Shown here: in pieces, positions 55,613 to 64,000 of the stretch
How positions within the stretch are numbered: the stretch's first letter is position 1
Layout: each line of letters starts with the position of its first letter
Assembly: GCA_009760855.2 (NCBI GenBank)
Contig: WPIO01000008.1
Location: 10,682,501 to 10,746,500 of the forward strand
DNA length: 64,000 bases
Origin: Cristatella mucedo
Lineage: Eukaryota > Bryozoa > Phylactolaemata > Cristatellidae
Direction of reading: 5' to 3'
Program-made: the position numbers and the translations under genes
Notes under the pieces: generated by a model
Told to the model about the DNA's origin: nothing
The model's input: only the letters and a program-made list of their open reading frames with translations
Databases searched by the model: none

Positions 55613-55754
55613 ATGCAATACAAATATTTATATATAAATGCCTAAACGAAGACATGAGGATTGCTAAAGATCAAAACATGATGAAAAAATAAAGTTCAAA
55701 TTAAACACGATTTAAGAGGAATAAGTAAAAAAATGCACGATTTAAAAAATTGAA

Positions 55755-55904
55755 ATGGAGTTTGAGAAAACTAGTGACAAGATAATTTTAAAAGAAGCAG
55801 GAATAAAAGAATTTTATTTTAAAAAGAAATTTACTATTATAGAGATGAATAAAATAAAAATTGAAGTCAAATTTTCAAGTGAGACGATAGTAGATGATGA
55901 CTGA
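55755..55904 (+). CDS. small ORF of the Polinton, 49 aa, unknown
   Basis: ATG at 55755, TGA at 55902. Begins MEFEKTSDKIILKEAG and ends in acidic VDDD. Lysine-rich middle. Overlaps the next ORF by 11 bp in another frame. No family recognised. It could be a remnant of a longer frame. Confidence 0.4.
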   Translation: MEFEKTSDKIILKEAGIKEFYFKKKFTIIEMNKIKIEVKFSSETIVDDD

Positions 55905-56040
55905 AAGCGAACCTGAATATGATACTGATGACAATCTTGATGATGATCCGGATTACCATCCCGAAGATGAAACTGAAACCGATGATGAAGAAGAGACAGA
56001 AACTGAAATCGAAGATGATGACTATGAGAAAGCCTTTTAG
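55894..56040 (+). CDS. small highly acidic ORF, 48 aa, unknown
   Basis: ATG at 55894, TAG at 56038. More than half Asp/Glu (for example DDEEETETEIEDDD), with Tyr and Thr. The overlapping start with the upstream ORF suggests compact viral-type gene packing. Function unknown. Confidence 0.4.
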   Translation: MMTESEPEYDTDDNLDDDPDYHPEDETETDDEEETETEIEDDDYEKAF

Positions 56041-56479
56041 GTTTATGAAGAAATATAATATTCCTATACTATTGAAGAAGATGAATGATAAGAAATTATT
56101 TATTATATAGAAATGGATGTGTCAAGAATTCCCAGTTATAAGCAATCTAGAGAAATGGCTATACAAATTTTGTCTACAAAAACTCAAAGGAGTTGATCAA
56201 AGAATTGTTAAGCATTCACTAGATAAGCTTATTCCTGATTGAGATAGTTCGTTTATTAATATTTTTGTAGTTCTTTTATTATTATTCTTGTAGAAATTTG
56301 TGAAACGTGTGATAAAACTGGAATACCGAGGAAAGATTAATACAATGATATTAGAAGCAGAAAAGAAATCAAAGTCCCCAAAAACAAAACCTGGAGTTTA
56401 AATTGTTACTTTCATTTAATTTTGTTAAATTTGTTCAAGTATAGGAGAATGACAAAAACTACTTTACGCAGACCACTGA

Positions 56480-57190
56480 TATCTTTGAACCTAGTCTTGC
56501 TCATCTGAAACTCTACTAGAGTCTTATGTAGACTATCTTGTCAAATCCAGAATGACTGCTTACGACTCCCAAACACTTGACTCAGATATTTCAGTACGGA
56601 CAGACAATTCAGTAAAGAAATTCTATCTAGATGAGTGTGATGCAGAAGCACAAAAAGTAATTAGTTCTGGTATTACTCAAAGTTACTTCTGATCTAGAGT
56701 CTACTGCAACTACTACAGTATAATAAAAATAAATCAATAATGTAGAAATGGTTTCAATAGAAACTAGATTGTCTTAGTGAGGTTCAAGGGGAACAATACT
56801 CTAATTTTAAGATTTGTTCGTTTCCAATGAGCTGCATTGAAGACATCAGGTGTTCGTTTTTAGAATCTCAAATACTTGAACTAGAATACAAAGCTTTAAG
56901 AATTCATCATTCTGATCCAGAGATTTCATGTATCTTTACAAAAGTTCGAGATGGTTTTGTTTTCTCAGAGTTTCTCAAAGACTTAAAAAATAGATACTAT
57001 AAACAATTTAAAGTCAGAATCACACTCTAAACAAATTGAAGCAACAAAATGAATTAAAAAGGCATTAGACTCAGGACAGTTTCCTACTGTGAGAGAACCA
57101 ACAGAATTTTTACAGGAGCGTATAGATTGGAGTTTAGTGAAGTTGTGGGAAGTCAATCGAATTATACTGTTAAAATACGAATCCTGTTAG
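56480..57190 (+). pseudogene. Polinton coding remnants, unassigned
   Basis: Plus-strand fragments, including a frame at about 56550-56690 (KKFYLDECDAEAQKVI) and 56827-57030 (FLESQILELEYKALRIHH), then DSGQFPTVREPTEFLQERID near 57065-57130. They look protein-like but I recognise no family. Confidence 0.4.
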
Positions 57191-57640
57191 CAATCCGATT
57201 TTAATTACACCAAGATGGCTTGGAGTTAGGAAGGCTCGTGGATAGCTTAAAACAGGATAGCTAACATTGAAGCTAATTAGTTTTTTATTGTAGCTGTATT
57301 TGAGACCGTAAGATTAGTTATAGAATTAACTAAATGTTAGCATGTTATTATTTTCCATAAAATAGTATTCAATAGATAGTAGGTTAGAAAGAATGAATCC
57401 TAGAGAAACAATTTATGATAGTAGTTTCTAACAATCACTTCTATGATGTAGTTTTTAACTATCAGTTCTTTATCATCGTTTATGCTAATTTTAACCGACG
57501 CAATTACTATTTGGTTTTGCATCCTAGTTCTATTGTCGTCCTTTGTTTGAAAGTATGCCGTGCTTGTTGTTTTATTTTCAATAGAGTAACTAGTTAAATT
57601 GCTGGCAATATTTTCATATCCAACAGGAGATTTATTAATA
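57190..57640. other. AT-rich Polinton interior, nothing recognised
   Basis: No frame longer than about 60 codons and no motif recognised. Confidence 0.4.
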
Positions 57641-57649
57641 TATATTTTT

Positions 57650-59435
57650 TATCTTTGAGTAAATTGGTTTCTTTATTTTTAGATGAACCAATCTAGATAA
57701 ATAGTCACCTTGTTAATTTTCAAGGTTGGTTACTCTTGGAACACTTAGGTTTTCAGACATATCTAAAGATTGTAAGACAAGAGATGATTCTGGAGAAACA
57801 TTTTTCTTAAAATATTACTAAAGGCAATATCATTTGTACAAAAAACCTGCTTTATCTCCAGCAATAATCAATCGCTTTACACTAAGAATACCAGATATGG
57901 TATCACTATCTTCTGTTGTAACATTTTTGTCAATATATTCTTTAGTAACTATGTCAATCAAATTTGTTGGAGCTTTTACCATAGCATACTTTTTTGAGTT
58001 AGCAGACAAATTTCCTCTTAGTATCTGATCAGAATCTTTCCTAAGATAGTTAATATCAGAAATAACTTTACTCACTGATTCTAATTCTGCTACAGTACTT
58101 CCAAGATTTATTATTCTATTTGTATCCAGGTCTAACGTTCCTTGCATATTCAAATTATTTCTTGTCAGTATTTTATCTTATTGCTTCATAAACACTTAAA
58201 CCACTTGCTTATCAAATAAATCTGATTCTGCTATGAAAAATGTACTAGTTACTAGTTTTTTATTTGCATCTAGTATATAACCTACCAGATTGTTGCCCTG
58301 CAATCTAGCTCCTGTTGTAACAGGCGGCATAAGTACCTTGGTTCCCATACCAGGGAAAACATATGTTGCTCCAACTACAAATATTGCTCTTGGAATTGGA
58401 AGTGGAATATCTGCTAAAGTAGTAATCCATCTTCCTGTTATTGACGTACCAAAAATGTCTACAGTTAATGTACTATCCATAACTCTATTAAATGATACAG
58501 TAGCTATAATACCATCTCACACTCTGTTTAGATAACTAAATCCAGCTCCATCGTTAGGATCAACAGGATCTTCTAAATAAATAAAAAAGATCATCCGAGG
58601 AACCTCTGAAATATAGGGTACCTCAGGGCTACGTGCTTGGTCCGGTTCTTTTAACGGTTTATACTCTCCCTCTTGCTGATGTGATTGCCAAGCACAACCT
58701 AGGCTTTCACTTCTATGCGGATGACACTCAGTTGTACCTTTGCTTTGATCCCTCCCAGCCTTCGAGCACCTCAAATATTCTCAACTCACTTGCTGCATGT
58801 ATTGATGACATCCGCACATGGATGGCAGCAAATTGTCTTTAACCAAACGATGATAAAACTAACTTACTAGTTATGGGCAAACCCAGTGTGATTCAGAAAT
58901 TGGAAAGGCTGACGCTCAAAATTGGCTCTGCCCGCATATTTCCGGTTGAATCAGCTCGAAATCTAGGTGTCATGTTCCAAATCGACCTCTCGTTAGACGA
59001 CCACATCAGCTCCACAGTCAAATCTGCCTATTTTCAGCTACATAACATTGCTAAAATTCTGGCTTGCTTAGATAAGGATGCCACGTGTAAGTTGGTCCAT
59101 GCATTTGTGACATCCCGTCTTGACTTCTGTAACTCGCTGCTTGCTGGCCTACCGGCATGTGCAATCAGGCGATTACAGCTGGTGCAAAACTCCGCAGCTA
59201 GGCATGTCTGTCGTGACCCGCGCAGTTGCCACATCACACCACTTCTCACCGACCTGCACTGGCTACCGGTCAAGCAACGATTGACTTCAAGGTTTTGTCG
59301 CTCACTTTTAGGTCACTTCATTCTTTGGCTCCAGCCTATCTCTCAGATATACTCCTCCACCAGGCCAAGCATCGTACCACCCGCTTTTCGGAAATAAAAA
59401 ATATTAGATTACTATACACGGCGCAGACATTAAGG
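57650..59435 (-). pseudogene. fibre-like structural protein of the Polinton, split by a LINE-A
   Basis: Minus strand. Fragments at 58575-58196 (LEDPVDPNDGAGFSYLNRV, then GTSITGRWITTLADI) and 58153-57830 (MQGTLDLDTNRIINLGS ... IDIVTKEYIDKNV) probably form one protein, continuing with frameshifts to about 57650. The start may lie near 59435, right of the inserted LINE. LDxxxNxIxNL followed by VTKxYID is a motif pair seen in tail-fibre or spike-like virion proteins. The role is inferred, not proven. Confidence 0.5.
58585..59392 (+). mobile_element. LINE-A insertion in the Polinton, truncated at both ends, with 10-bp target duplication
   Basis: Plus-strand LINE-A from just before the SVLG region to the TTRFSE block. 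It carries FHFYADDTQLYLCF and LLVMGKPSVIQKLE but no 3' UTR or tail. AAATAAAAAA lies at both edges (ending near 58585 and at 59392-59402). It interrupts the minus-strand fibre-like gene. Confidence 0.88.
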
Positions 59436-59479
59436 ACTAAATATATATAATCTTGCACAGGGATTTACAAATATTCTTA

Positions 59480-59990
59480 GTCGAGAGATCAGGAATAATA
59501 TAAAAATGATAATAATTTTCAAAAAATGCAACAGATACAGAGTATATCCGTGAAGCATATACTGGAGATATAGATACAAACAATTTATAGATTGGGTTAA
59601 CACTCGCCCACGTAATCGTTTTATATATTGTGTAATAGACTTAACTAAGACAGAGTCAAAAGGAAGATTTTGGTCTTCTGACTCTACTGAAAAGCAATTA
59701 ATTACTAGTTTTAATACTTCGATATAGGAAAATGATCAACGAAAAAATTAAATTTATTCAAGCAAGTAAGGCTATAAAGGAAGTGTTCAAGAAGCACTTG
59801 ACTATAAAAATAAAATTCAAAATTCACTAGATTTAAGAGAAGCAAAAACATTACAGAATGACCAAGAAATGCAGAGACTTGAAGCAGAGATACTGCCGAA
59901 TCTAATCTTAATCAGCGTGCACTAGAAAGAGCAACTGACAATTCTGGAAATATTGTTCTTGAAAAGCTTAAGAGAGTTAGACCAAGACCT
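59480..59990 (+). pseudogene. Polinton coding remnants, unassigned
   Basis: Frames include NRFIYCVIDLTKTESKGRFW and MINEKIKFIQASKAIKE with stops between. Protein-like but not recognised. Confidence 0.35.
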
Positions 59991-59999
59991 GCCCTGCAA

Positions 60000-60287
60000 A
60001 TGAAGACAACAAGGTCAATAGAGCAAAAAAGAGATTATATAAAGAAGGCTTTGGAATATAAGGCTGCACCAGATAGTTTGCCTACTCTAGAAATAGCAGT
60101 TAAAGCTATTGAGTCAGGAAAATTTGAAAAAGCAATTACAATCGTGAATCAAACTAAGACACACGCACCTAACCCAGAAGTACGAGAGGCTATTGAAATT
60201 GTTCAAAAAACTTTAGCTGACGAATGTAAAAATAGCTCCAACTACGGGAACACCAAAAAAATCAGAAGAATGAATACAAAACTTTGA
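60000..60287 (+). CDS. Polinton ORF, 95 aa, unknown
   Basis: Begins MKTTRSIEQKRDYIKKALEY. Mainly helical by composition, with repeated Lys/Glu/Ala. Upstream sequence continues in the same direction with stops, so it may be a fragment. No family recognised. Confidence 0.4.
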   Translation: MKTTRSIEQKRDYIKKALEYKAAPDSLPTLEIAVKAIESGKFEKAITIVNQTKTHAPNPEVREAIEIVQKTLADECKNSSNYGNTKKIRRMNTKL

Positions 60288-60445
60288 CAAAACTAATTTA
60301 TTAGAAATGCTAAACAATTCTAATAGAGGATATTTACCATTGGATGTTATAAGATTAATAAAAGTTATTACATAAACTAATAAGGACAACAACATATATG
60401 CAATTGCTGATAAATTAACAGAATCCTGGGAAAATAGGCGTCCTA

Positions 60446-60649
60446 ATGATAATAAATTTGGGGAAGCTTGCTAGGAAAATTTATGATTATGTTGTTGATT
60501 ATGTAAACAAAATAAAAGATTCTCGCTCAACTGAGGTGCCAAAACGTTACAATGAAAAACCAATTCCTTTAAAGTTAGAATTAAAAGATGTAATTAGAGA
60601 AAGTAGTACTAGTATAAGAAAATTACAAAATGGTATAAACGACTTATAA
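60446..60649 (+). CDS. Polinton ORF, 67 aa, unknown
   Basis: Begins MIINLGKLARKIYDYVVDYV. Basic and amphipathic. Ends 30 bp before the next ORF. Not recognised. Confidence 0.35.
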   Translation: MIINLGKLARKIYDYVVDYVNKIKDSRSTEVPKRYNEKPIPLKLELKDVIRESSTSIRKLQNGINDL

Positions 60650-60678
60650 GAAAAACTTGATTAAGTAATTCTTATCCC

Positions 60679-61002
60679 ATGTTAGAGGAGATTCAAAGAA
60701 AAATAGAAGGCAATAAACGTAAGGATACTATTAAAACAGAAACAGTTTATAATTGTATTTCAAGGATATTAGAAAGAAGAGGACACGGTCTTCAAGAAAG
60801 TGTTGAATTAATTTCATTGATTACAAAGAATGAGCCAGAAGTATTTGCTAAAGTAGAACTATGGATTCGTGAACTTCCTGCTGGAAACACGGAAGTAGTA
60901 AATTCACTTAGTTCTGCTGTAGATTACCTTGGGAAATCTAGAAAAGCACCAACAAGATATATTGCTAGAATAAATAAACTTTTATGCAACCTTAGTATAT
61001 AG
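60679..61002 (+). CDS. Polinton ORF, 107 aa, unknown, apparently intact
   Basis: Begins MLEEIQRKIEGNKRKDTIKT and ends INKLLCNLSI. Helical, with no Cys clusters or catalytic motif. Spacing of 30 bp from the previous ORF suggests a block of co-oriented genes. Not recognised. Confidence 0.5.
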   Translation: MLEEIQRKIEGNKRKDTIKTETVYNCISRILERRGHGLQESVELISLITKNEPEVFAKVELWIRELPAGNTEVVNSLSSAVDYLGKSRKAPTRYIARINKLLCNLSI

Positions 61003-61004
61003 AA

Positions 61005-61560
61005 ATGTCTAAACTTGTACACATTTCTCAAGAGATTTTGAAGAATTTTGAAGGTATTTAAAGGCTAGTACATGTTCATCAGAAGAATATGTTTTCAATA
61101 TTTCTGGAACGACTAATCCTATTAGAGTTCATATATATGAGCCAATTATGCTTAGATATAACAAATTTAAGATATGTTTTAAAAATGTTGTAGGAAATAA
61201 TTTTATTAAGAGTATAACTACTTCTAATAATAATTTTGTTTAGAGTAACAGGCGATTCTGAGCAAAAGATAACAATTAGGCCTGCCATTTACTCAGCTGT
61301 CTCTAACGATGTAAACATAGGATTCGCAGATACTATACATAATTCTATCATTCAATCTGGAGCTACTACAGGTAAGTTCGAACTAGGAATTGACTCAGCT
61401 ACTTCAAATTCTTGGATTAAAATGCCTATTGCCTGGATGTTTCTTGCTAGTAAGTCTAGAATATCAAGTTTACTTGGCTTCACTGGAACTGCGTATACAA
61501 CTGATCCCAATTTTTCAAAAAATTATCCTAGTATTACAAAGTAAATTGCACTCCAAGTGC
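61005..61560 (+). pseudogene. Polinton structural-like remnant 1
   Basis: A start at 61005 (MSKLVHISQEILKNFEG) quickly hits stops. The frame at 61236-61544 continues VTGDSEQKITIRPAIYSAV and LLGFTGTAYTTD. The beta-rich, Ser/Thr/Gly composition would suit a capsid-type protein, but I cannot assign it. Confidence 0.35.
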
Positions 61561-62525
61561 TAAATTTACTTCAGTGAATGAAGTGTTTGTTTCAGATCCA
61601 AACTTTATTCTTGTTAATTTTAACTTAGTTGCTGGTGGATCTAGTTACATAAACGGTGATGAATCACAAGTCCTCAGGGGGGGGGGGTTTGCGTAAAATT
61701 TCTATCCTTTGGAACAAATGGTGTACGCACCGAATACTATTGAGCATCATACTAGTTTTGGTGAATCTGTTTCTGATATATTAATTCTTGTTTAAGATCA
61801 AAACTTAAAAGTTTTAGACTTTGGTTCTCAACAGATAATGGTTGTTATAGAAATAGTTGAATTATAAAGTAAGAATCCCTATAAGATTAATAGGAACTAC
61901 TGGGTCAGAAGCAAAGACACTAGTTCCACCTATCTTACTTGGATCAAACTCGGGTTATAATAAAGTTGGTTTACGAAGAGTAGAATATTTTACGCAAATA
62001 GAGTTATTTCTAATTTTGTTACTGGATCTAATGACCGACTTTGGAATAAAAGAAATCTTACTGCATCATAGTCATAATATATTACAATTGTAGCAGGTTC
62101 TTATGATGGTAATACAATTGTAAAAGCTCTGAACTATGCAGTGAAAGAATCGGCTGATTTTTATAATACTTCTAATATAAGTAGTAGTGTAATACAATTT
62201 AGTGTTGATACATATGATAAAATAATAATGCATGTAGTTGGTGATTATATTGCTCTTCTTGGAAGTAATGCATCAGGTGTTGCTATAATCAATAGTCAAT
62301 CGGTGGCACTTGAGGATTTAATTCAAATAAACAGGTATCTTCTGATCCTGCAATGGTAGGTGGAACTCCATATGAAGCTATTGAAAAAGCTATGCACTTT
62401 TCTGGTATTTATAAGGCTTGGAATGAAATGCAGTTGCCTGATAATTTAGGTGTAGAATGGATTAGTGTTAACTGTGACTTGGTAAATCCTAATATGAAAT
62501 ATGTTGAATTTAAAACCGAATTTTA
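61561..62525 (+). pseudogene. Polinton structural-like remnant 2
   Basis: Linked frames with stops: LNYKVRIPIRLIGTTGSEAK-type (61857), SVIQFSVDTYDKIIMHVVGD (62170-62250) and AMVGGTPYEAIEKAMHFSGI to YVEFKTEF ending 62525. Likely one decayed protein of 300 or more residues. A capsid protein is a guess from composition and position. Confidence 0.35.
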
Positions 62526-62530
62526 GAAAC

Positions 62531-62732
62531 ATGTTATCTTTGTATATTATTGATATTGATGGTGTAAGACCAGGAGAGAAAATAGACCTTTATCTTAAAA
62601 ATGTATTGCTTTTGCCAATACGTGGTGATATAGAAAGAAATAGTTGGTTTAATATTTACTCTAACAGACCAAATTGAAAATCCTGTTAATATTGTTTCTG
62701 ATGTTATAGTTACAGTAGAAATTTTAAAATAA
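62531..62732 (+). pseudogene. short Polinton gene with a frameshift
   Basis: MLSLYIIDIDGVRPGEKIDL... then, after a +1 shift near 62640, a frame ending VSDVIVTVEILK and TAA. About 65 residues if joined. Unknown. Confidence 0.35.
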
Positions 62733-62753
62733 TATATAGAGTAATGGGAAGTT

Positions 62754-63074
62754 ATGCTAGAATTAGTCATTGTAAAAATAAAAGATCATGGATCTGGAGT
62801 TCTTGATAAAGTAATTGATAGAATTGGAAAAGCCGCTCCTGTTTTAACGGAATTGACAGATCTTACTGTGAACATTACTAATAAAGGAATTGAAACGCAC
62901 CAAGCAAGAAAACTCACTGAAGTACAAACTAAAAAAGAAAAAGCTGACCAAGATTACGCAAACAAAAGTAGAGAGCTAGACGATAAACTTGAGAAAGAAA
63001 GACGAAAAAAGAACTTGAATATGAACTTGAGAAGCGCAAGAAAGAAGATTATGATCGAAAGATTAAAGAGATGA
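62754..63074 (+). CDS. Polinton ORF, coiled-coil-like, 106 aa
   Basis: The N-terminal third is hydrophobic (DKVIDRIGKAAPVLTELTDL). The rest is a charged helix rich in Lys and Glu (VQTKKEKADQDYANKSRELD), consistent with a coiled coil. No family recognised. The charged end may include a frameshift. Confidence 0.4.
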   Translation: MLELVIVKIKDHGSGVLDKVIDRIGKAAPVLTELTDLTVNITNKGIETHQARKLTEVQTKKEKADQDYANKSRELDDKLEKERRKKNLNMNLRSARKKIMIERLKR

Positions 63075-63111
63075 ATTTGTTTGATGTTTAGAGAATGCAC
63101 CACCCTTAATA

Positions 63112-63303
63112 ATGTTAAGTGTGATGGTTATTGGTTCATCTAATTGTGTTTTCCTAAGAGCAAATACAAATACTTCTGTTGCATCCGGAGAAATGCGTGC
63201 TATAAATACTGTAACTGCAGGAACATATTTAAATTACTATTCTTTCTTCAATTGGGTTCCTACTGACTATTACTTCATTGTTCTGAGTCAATCTCTTGGT
63301 TAG
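63112..63303 (+). CDS. Polinton ORF, 63 aa, unknown
   Basis: Begins MLSVMVIGSSNCVFLRANTN and ends YYFIVLSQSLG. Hydrophobic and aromatic. Possibly part of a larger decayed gene. Confidence 0.3.
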   Translation: MLSVMVIGSSNCVFLRANTNTSVASGEMRAINTVTAGTYLNYYSFFNWVPTDYYFIVLSQSLG

Positions 63304-63364
63304 TTGCATAATCACGTGAGAAACGTAAATGAACCAATAAAGCAATAAGTTATTTTAATTGTTT

Positions 63365-63740
63365 AGCCTTACGCCTACCTTTTACAAACGGAAACATTTT
63401 TGAAATAGCGCAAATAGCCTCATGAGCTGAGCAATGATGAAGACAAAATATTTCTGAACACCTTTTTTAAAGGGTTTTCTTGCAAGGCAGTATAGTTTAC
63501 TAGGTTTTTCCTTAGAATATTTATAAGTAGAGTAATGAAAATCTGTGCATATTATTACTTTGTTGTTACGTAAGACTCCAGAATCCAACTATGCTTCAAC
63601 ACTATCTAGATCACAGGTATCACATCGTAATTCATATTTTAACTTTAGTCTTCGTGCTATTTTTTACAAGCAGGGTGACCTGACTCTAGGTATTCAAGTT
63701 CGTTACACGTTTTAAAACACATCTTACAAAACATTTCCAT
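63365..63740 (-). pseudogene. Cys-rich zinc-finger-like protein of the Polinton, broken
   Basis: Minus strand, starting near 63740: MEMFCKMCFKTCNELEYLES, GHPACKK, then after a shift YELRCDTCDLDS, giving C-x2-C, H-x2-C and C-x2-C pairs. A further part near 63440-63400 has a CLHHC pattern. Stops and shifts break it. Zinc binding is inferred. Confidence 0.4.
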
Positions 63741-63759
63741 TTCAATATAACGTCATTTT

Positions 63760-64000
63760 TAAACTCTAAAAGCTAAAAAAAGAAACAAGAAGGAAGGTTG
63801 ATCCTGATTCAGATATAAGTCAAGTATTCAAACCAAAATAAATTACAAAGGGTTTCTTTGACACAGTAGCACCTAAGGAAAGTCACCAAGCAGATATTCT
63901 GTATATGCCAACTGATTCTGGATACAAATATGCATTCAGTGTCATTGATGTTGCTAGTAGATATATAAGCTCAAGAGCACTTAAAACCAAGACATCAAAA
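63760..64000 (+). pseudogene. rve-type integrase, N-terminal/catalytic start, cut by window edge
   Basis: The frame reads ...RRKVDPDSDISQVFKPK, TAA at 63839-63841, then ITKGFFDTVAPKESHQADIL and YMPTDSGYKYAFSVIDVASR. QADI-Y-(x)n-YAFSVIDVASRY fits the first two Asp regions of the retrovirus-like integrase core used by Polintons. The in-frame TAA argues against function. The rest is off window. Confidence 0.75.

Larger units (their letters stand above)
54536..64000. mobile_element. Polinton/Maverick-like element, decayed, truncated left, runs off right
   Basis: AT-rich block with a protein-primed-type family B DNA polymerase C-terminal region (+), a fibre-like structural protein (-), several short ORFs, a Cys-rich protein (-) and an rve-type integrase start (+) at the right edge. 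PolB plus integrase defines Polinton/Maverick or the related adintovirus-like group. Many stops and frameshifts show it is not functional. No terminal inverted repeat is visible because neither true end is in view. Confidence 0.85.

Overview
The window is a piece of an invertebrate metazoan nuclear genome. It has spliceosomal genes with GT-AG introns, Pol III tRNA genes, long AG/AC/CAG microsatellites, CR1/L2-type LINEs, tRNA-derived SINEs, Tc1/mariner relics and a Polinton/Maverick remnant. The species cannot be named from the sequence. IFT140 implies a ciliated animal.

Two conserved host genes sit tail to tail. Positions 730-30995 (+) hold the last 22 coding exons of IFT140, a retrograde intraflagellar transport (IFT-A) subunit; the 5' exons lie off the left edge. 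The joined exons keep one open frame of 1,068 codons plus a stop. Positions 33626-35793 (-) hold a complete seven-exon gene for ribosomal protein L3 (uL3, 400 aa). Two RPL3 introns appear to carry C/D box snoRNAs: a U83-like one in intron 6 and a U77/U80-like one in intron 4.

IFT140 introns are packed with other material: a 19-bp GC-rich minisatellite of about 40 units, several dinucleotide arrays, tRNA-Val(UAC), tRNA-Lys(UUU), two LINE families (called LINE-A and LINE-B here), a tRNA-derived SINE family and a Tc1 element split by a LINE.

From 36 to 53 kb I see no gene I can defend. The stretch holds SINE and LINE copies, a nearly intact LINE-A 3' half (46.3-47.7 kb), CpG-rich patches, an unnamed dispersed repeat (about 44.1, 45.1 and 51.8 kb), a perfect 17-bp-arm palindrome at 45.7 kb, an uninterrupted (CAG)67 tract and a Tc1 relic.

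At about 54,536 composition drops abruptly to AT-rich. The rest of the window is a decayed Polinton/Maverick-like (virus-related) element. It has a family B DNA polymerase C-terminal part, small acidic ORFs, a minus-strand fibre-like structural protein split by a LINE-A insertion with a 10-bp target duplication, several unassigned ORFs, a Cys-rich protein and the start of an integrase at the right edge.
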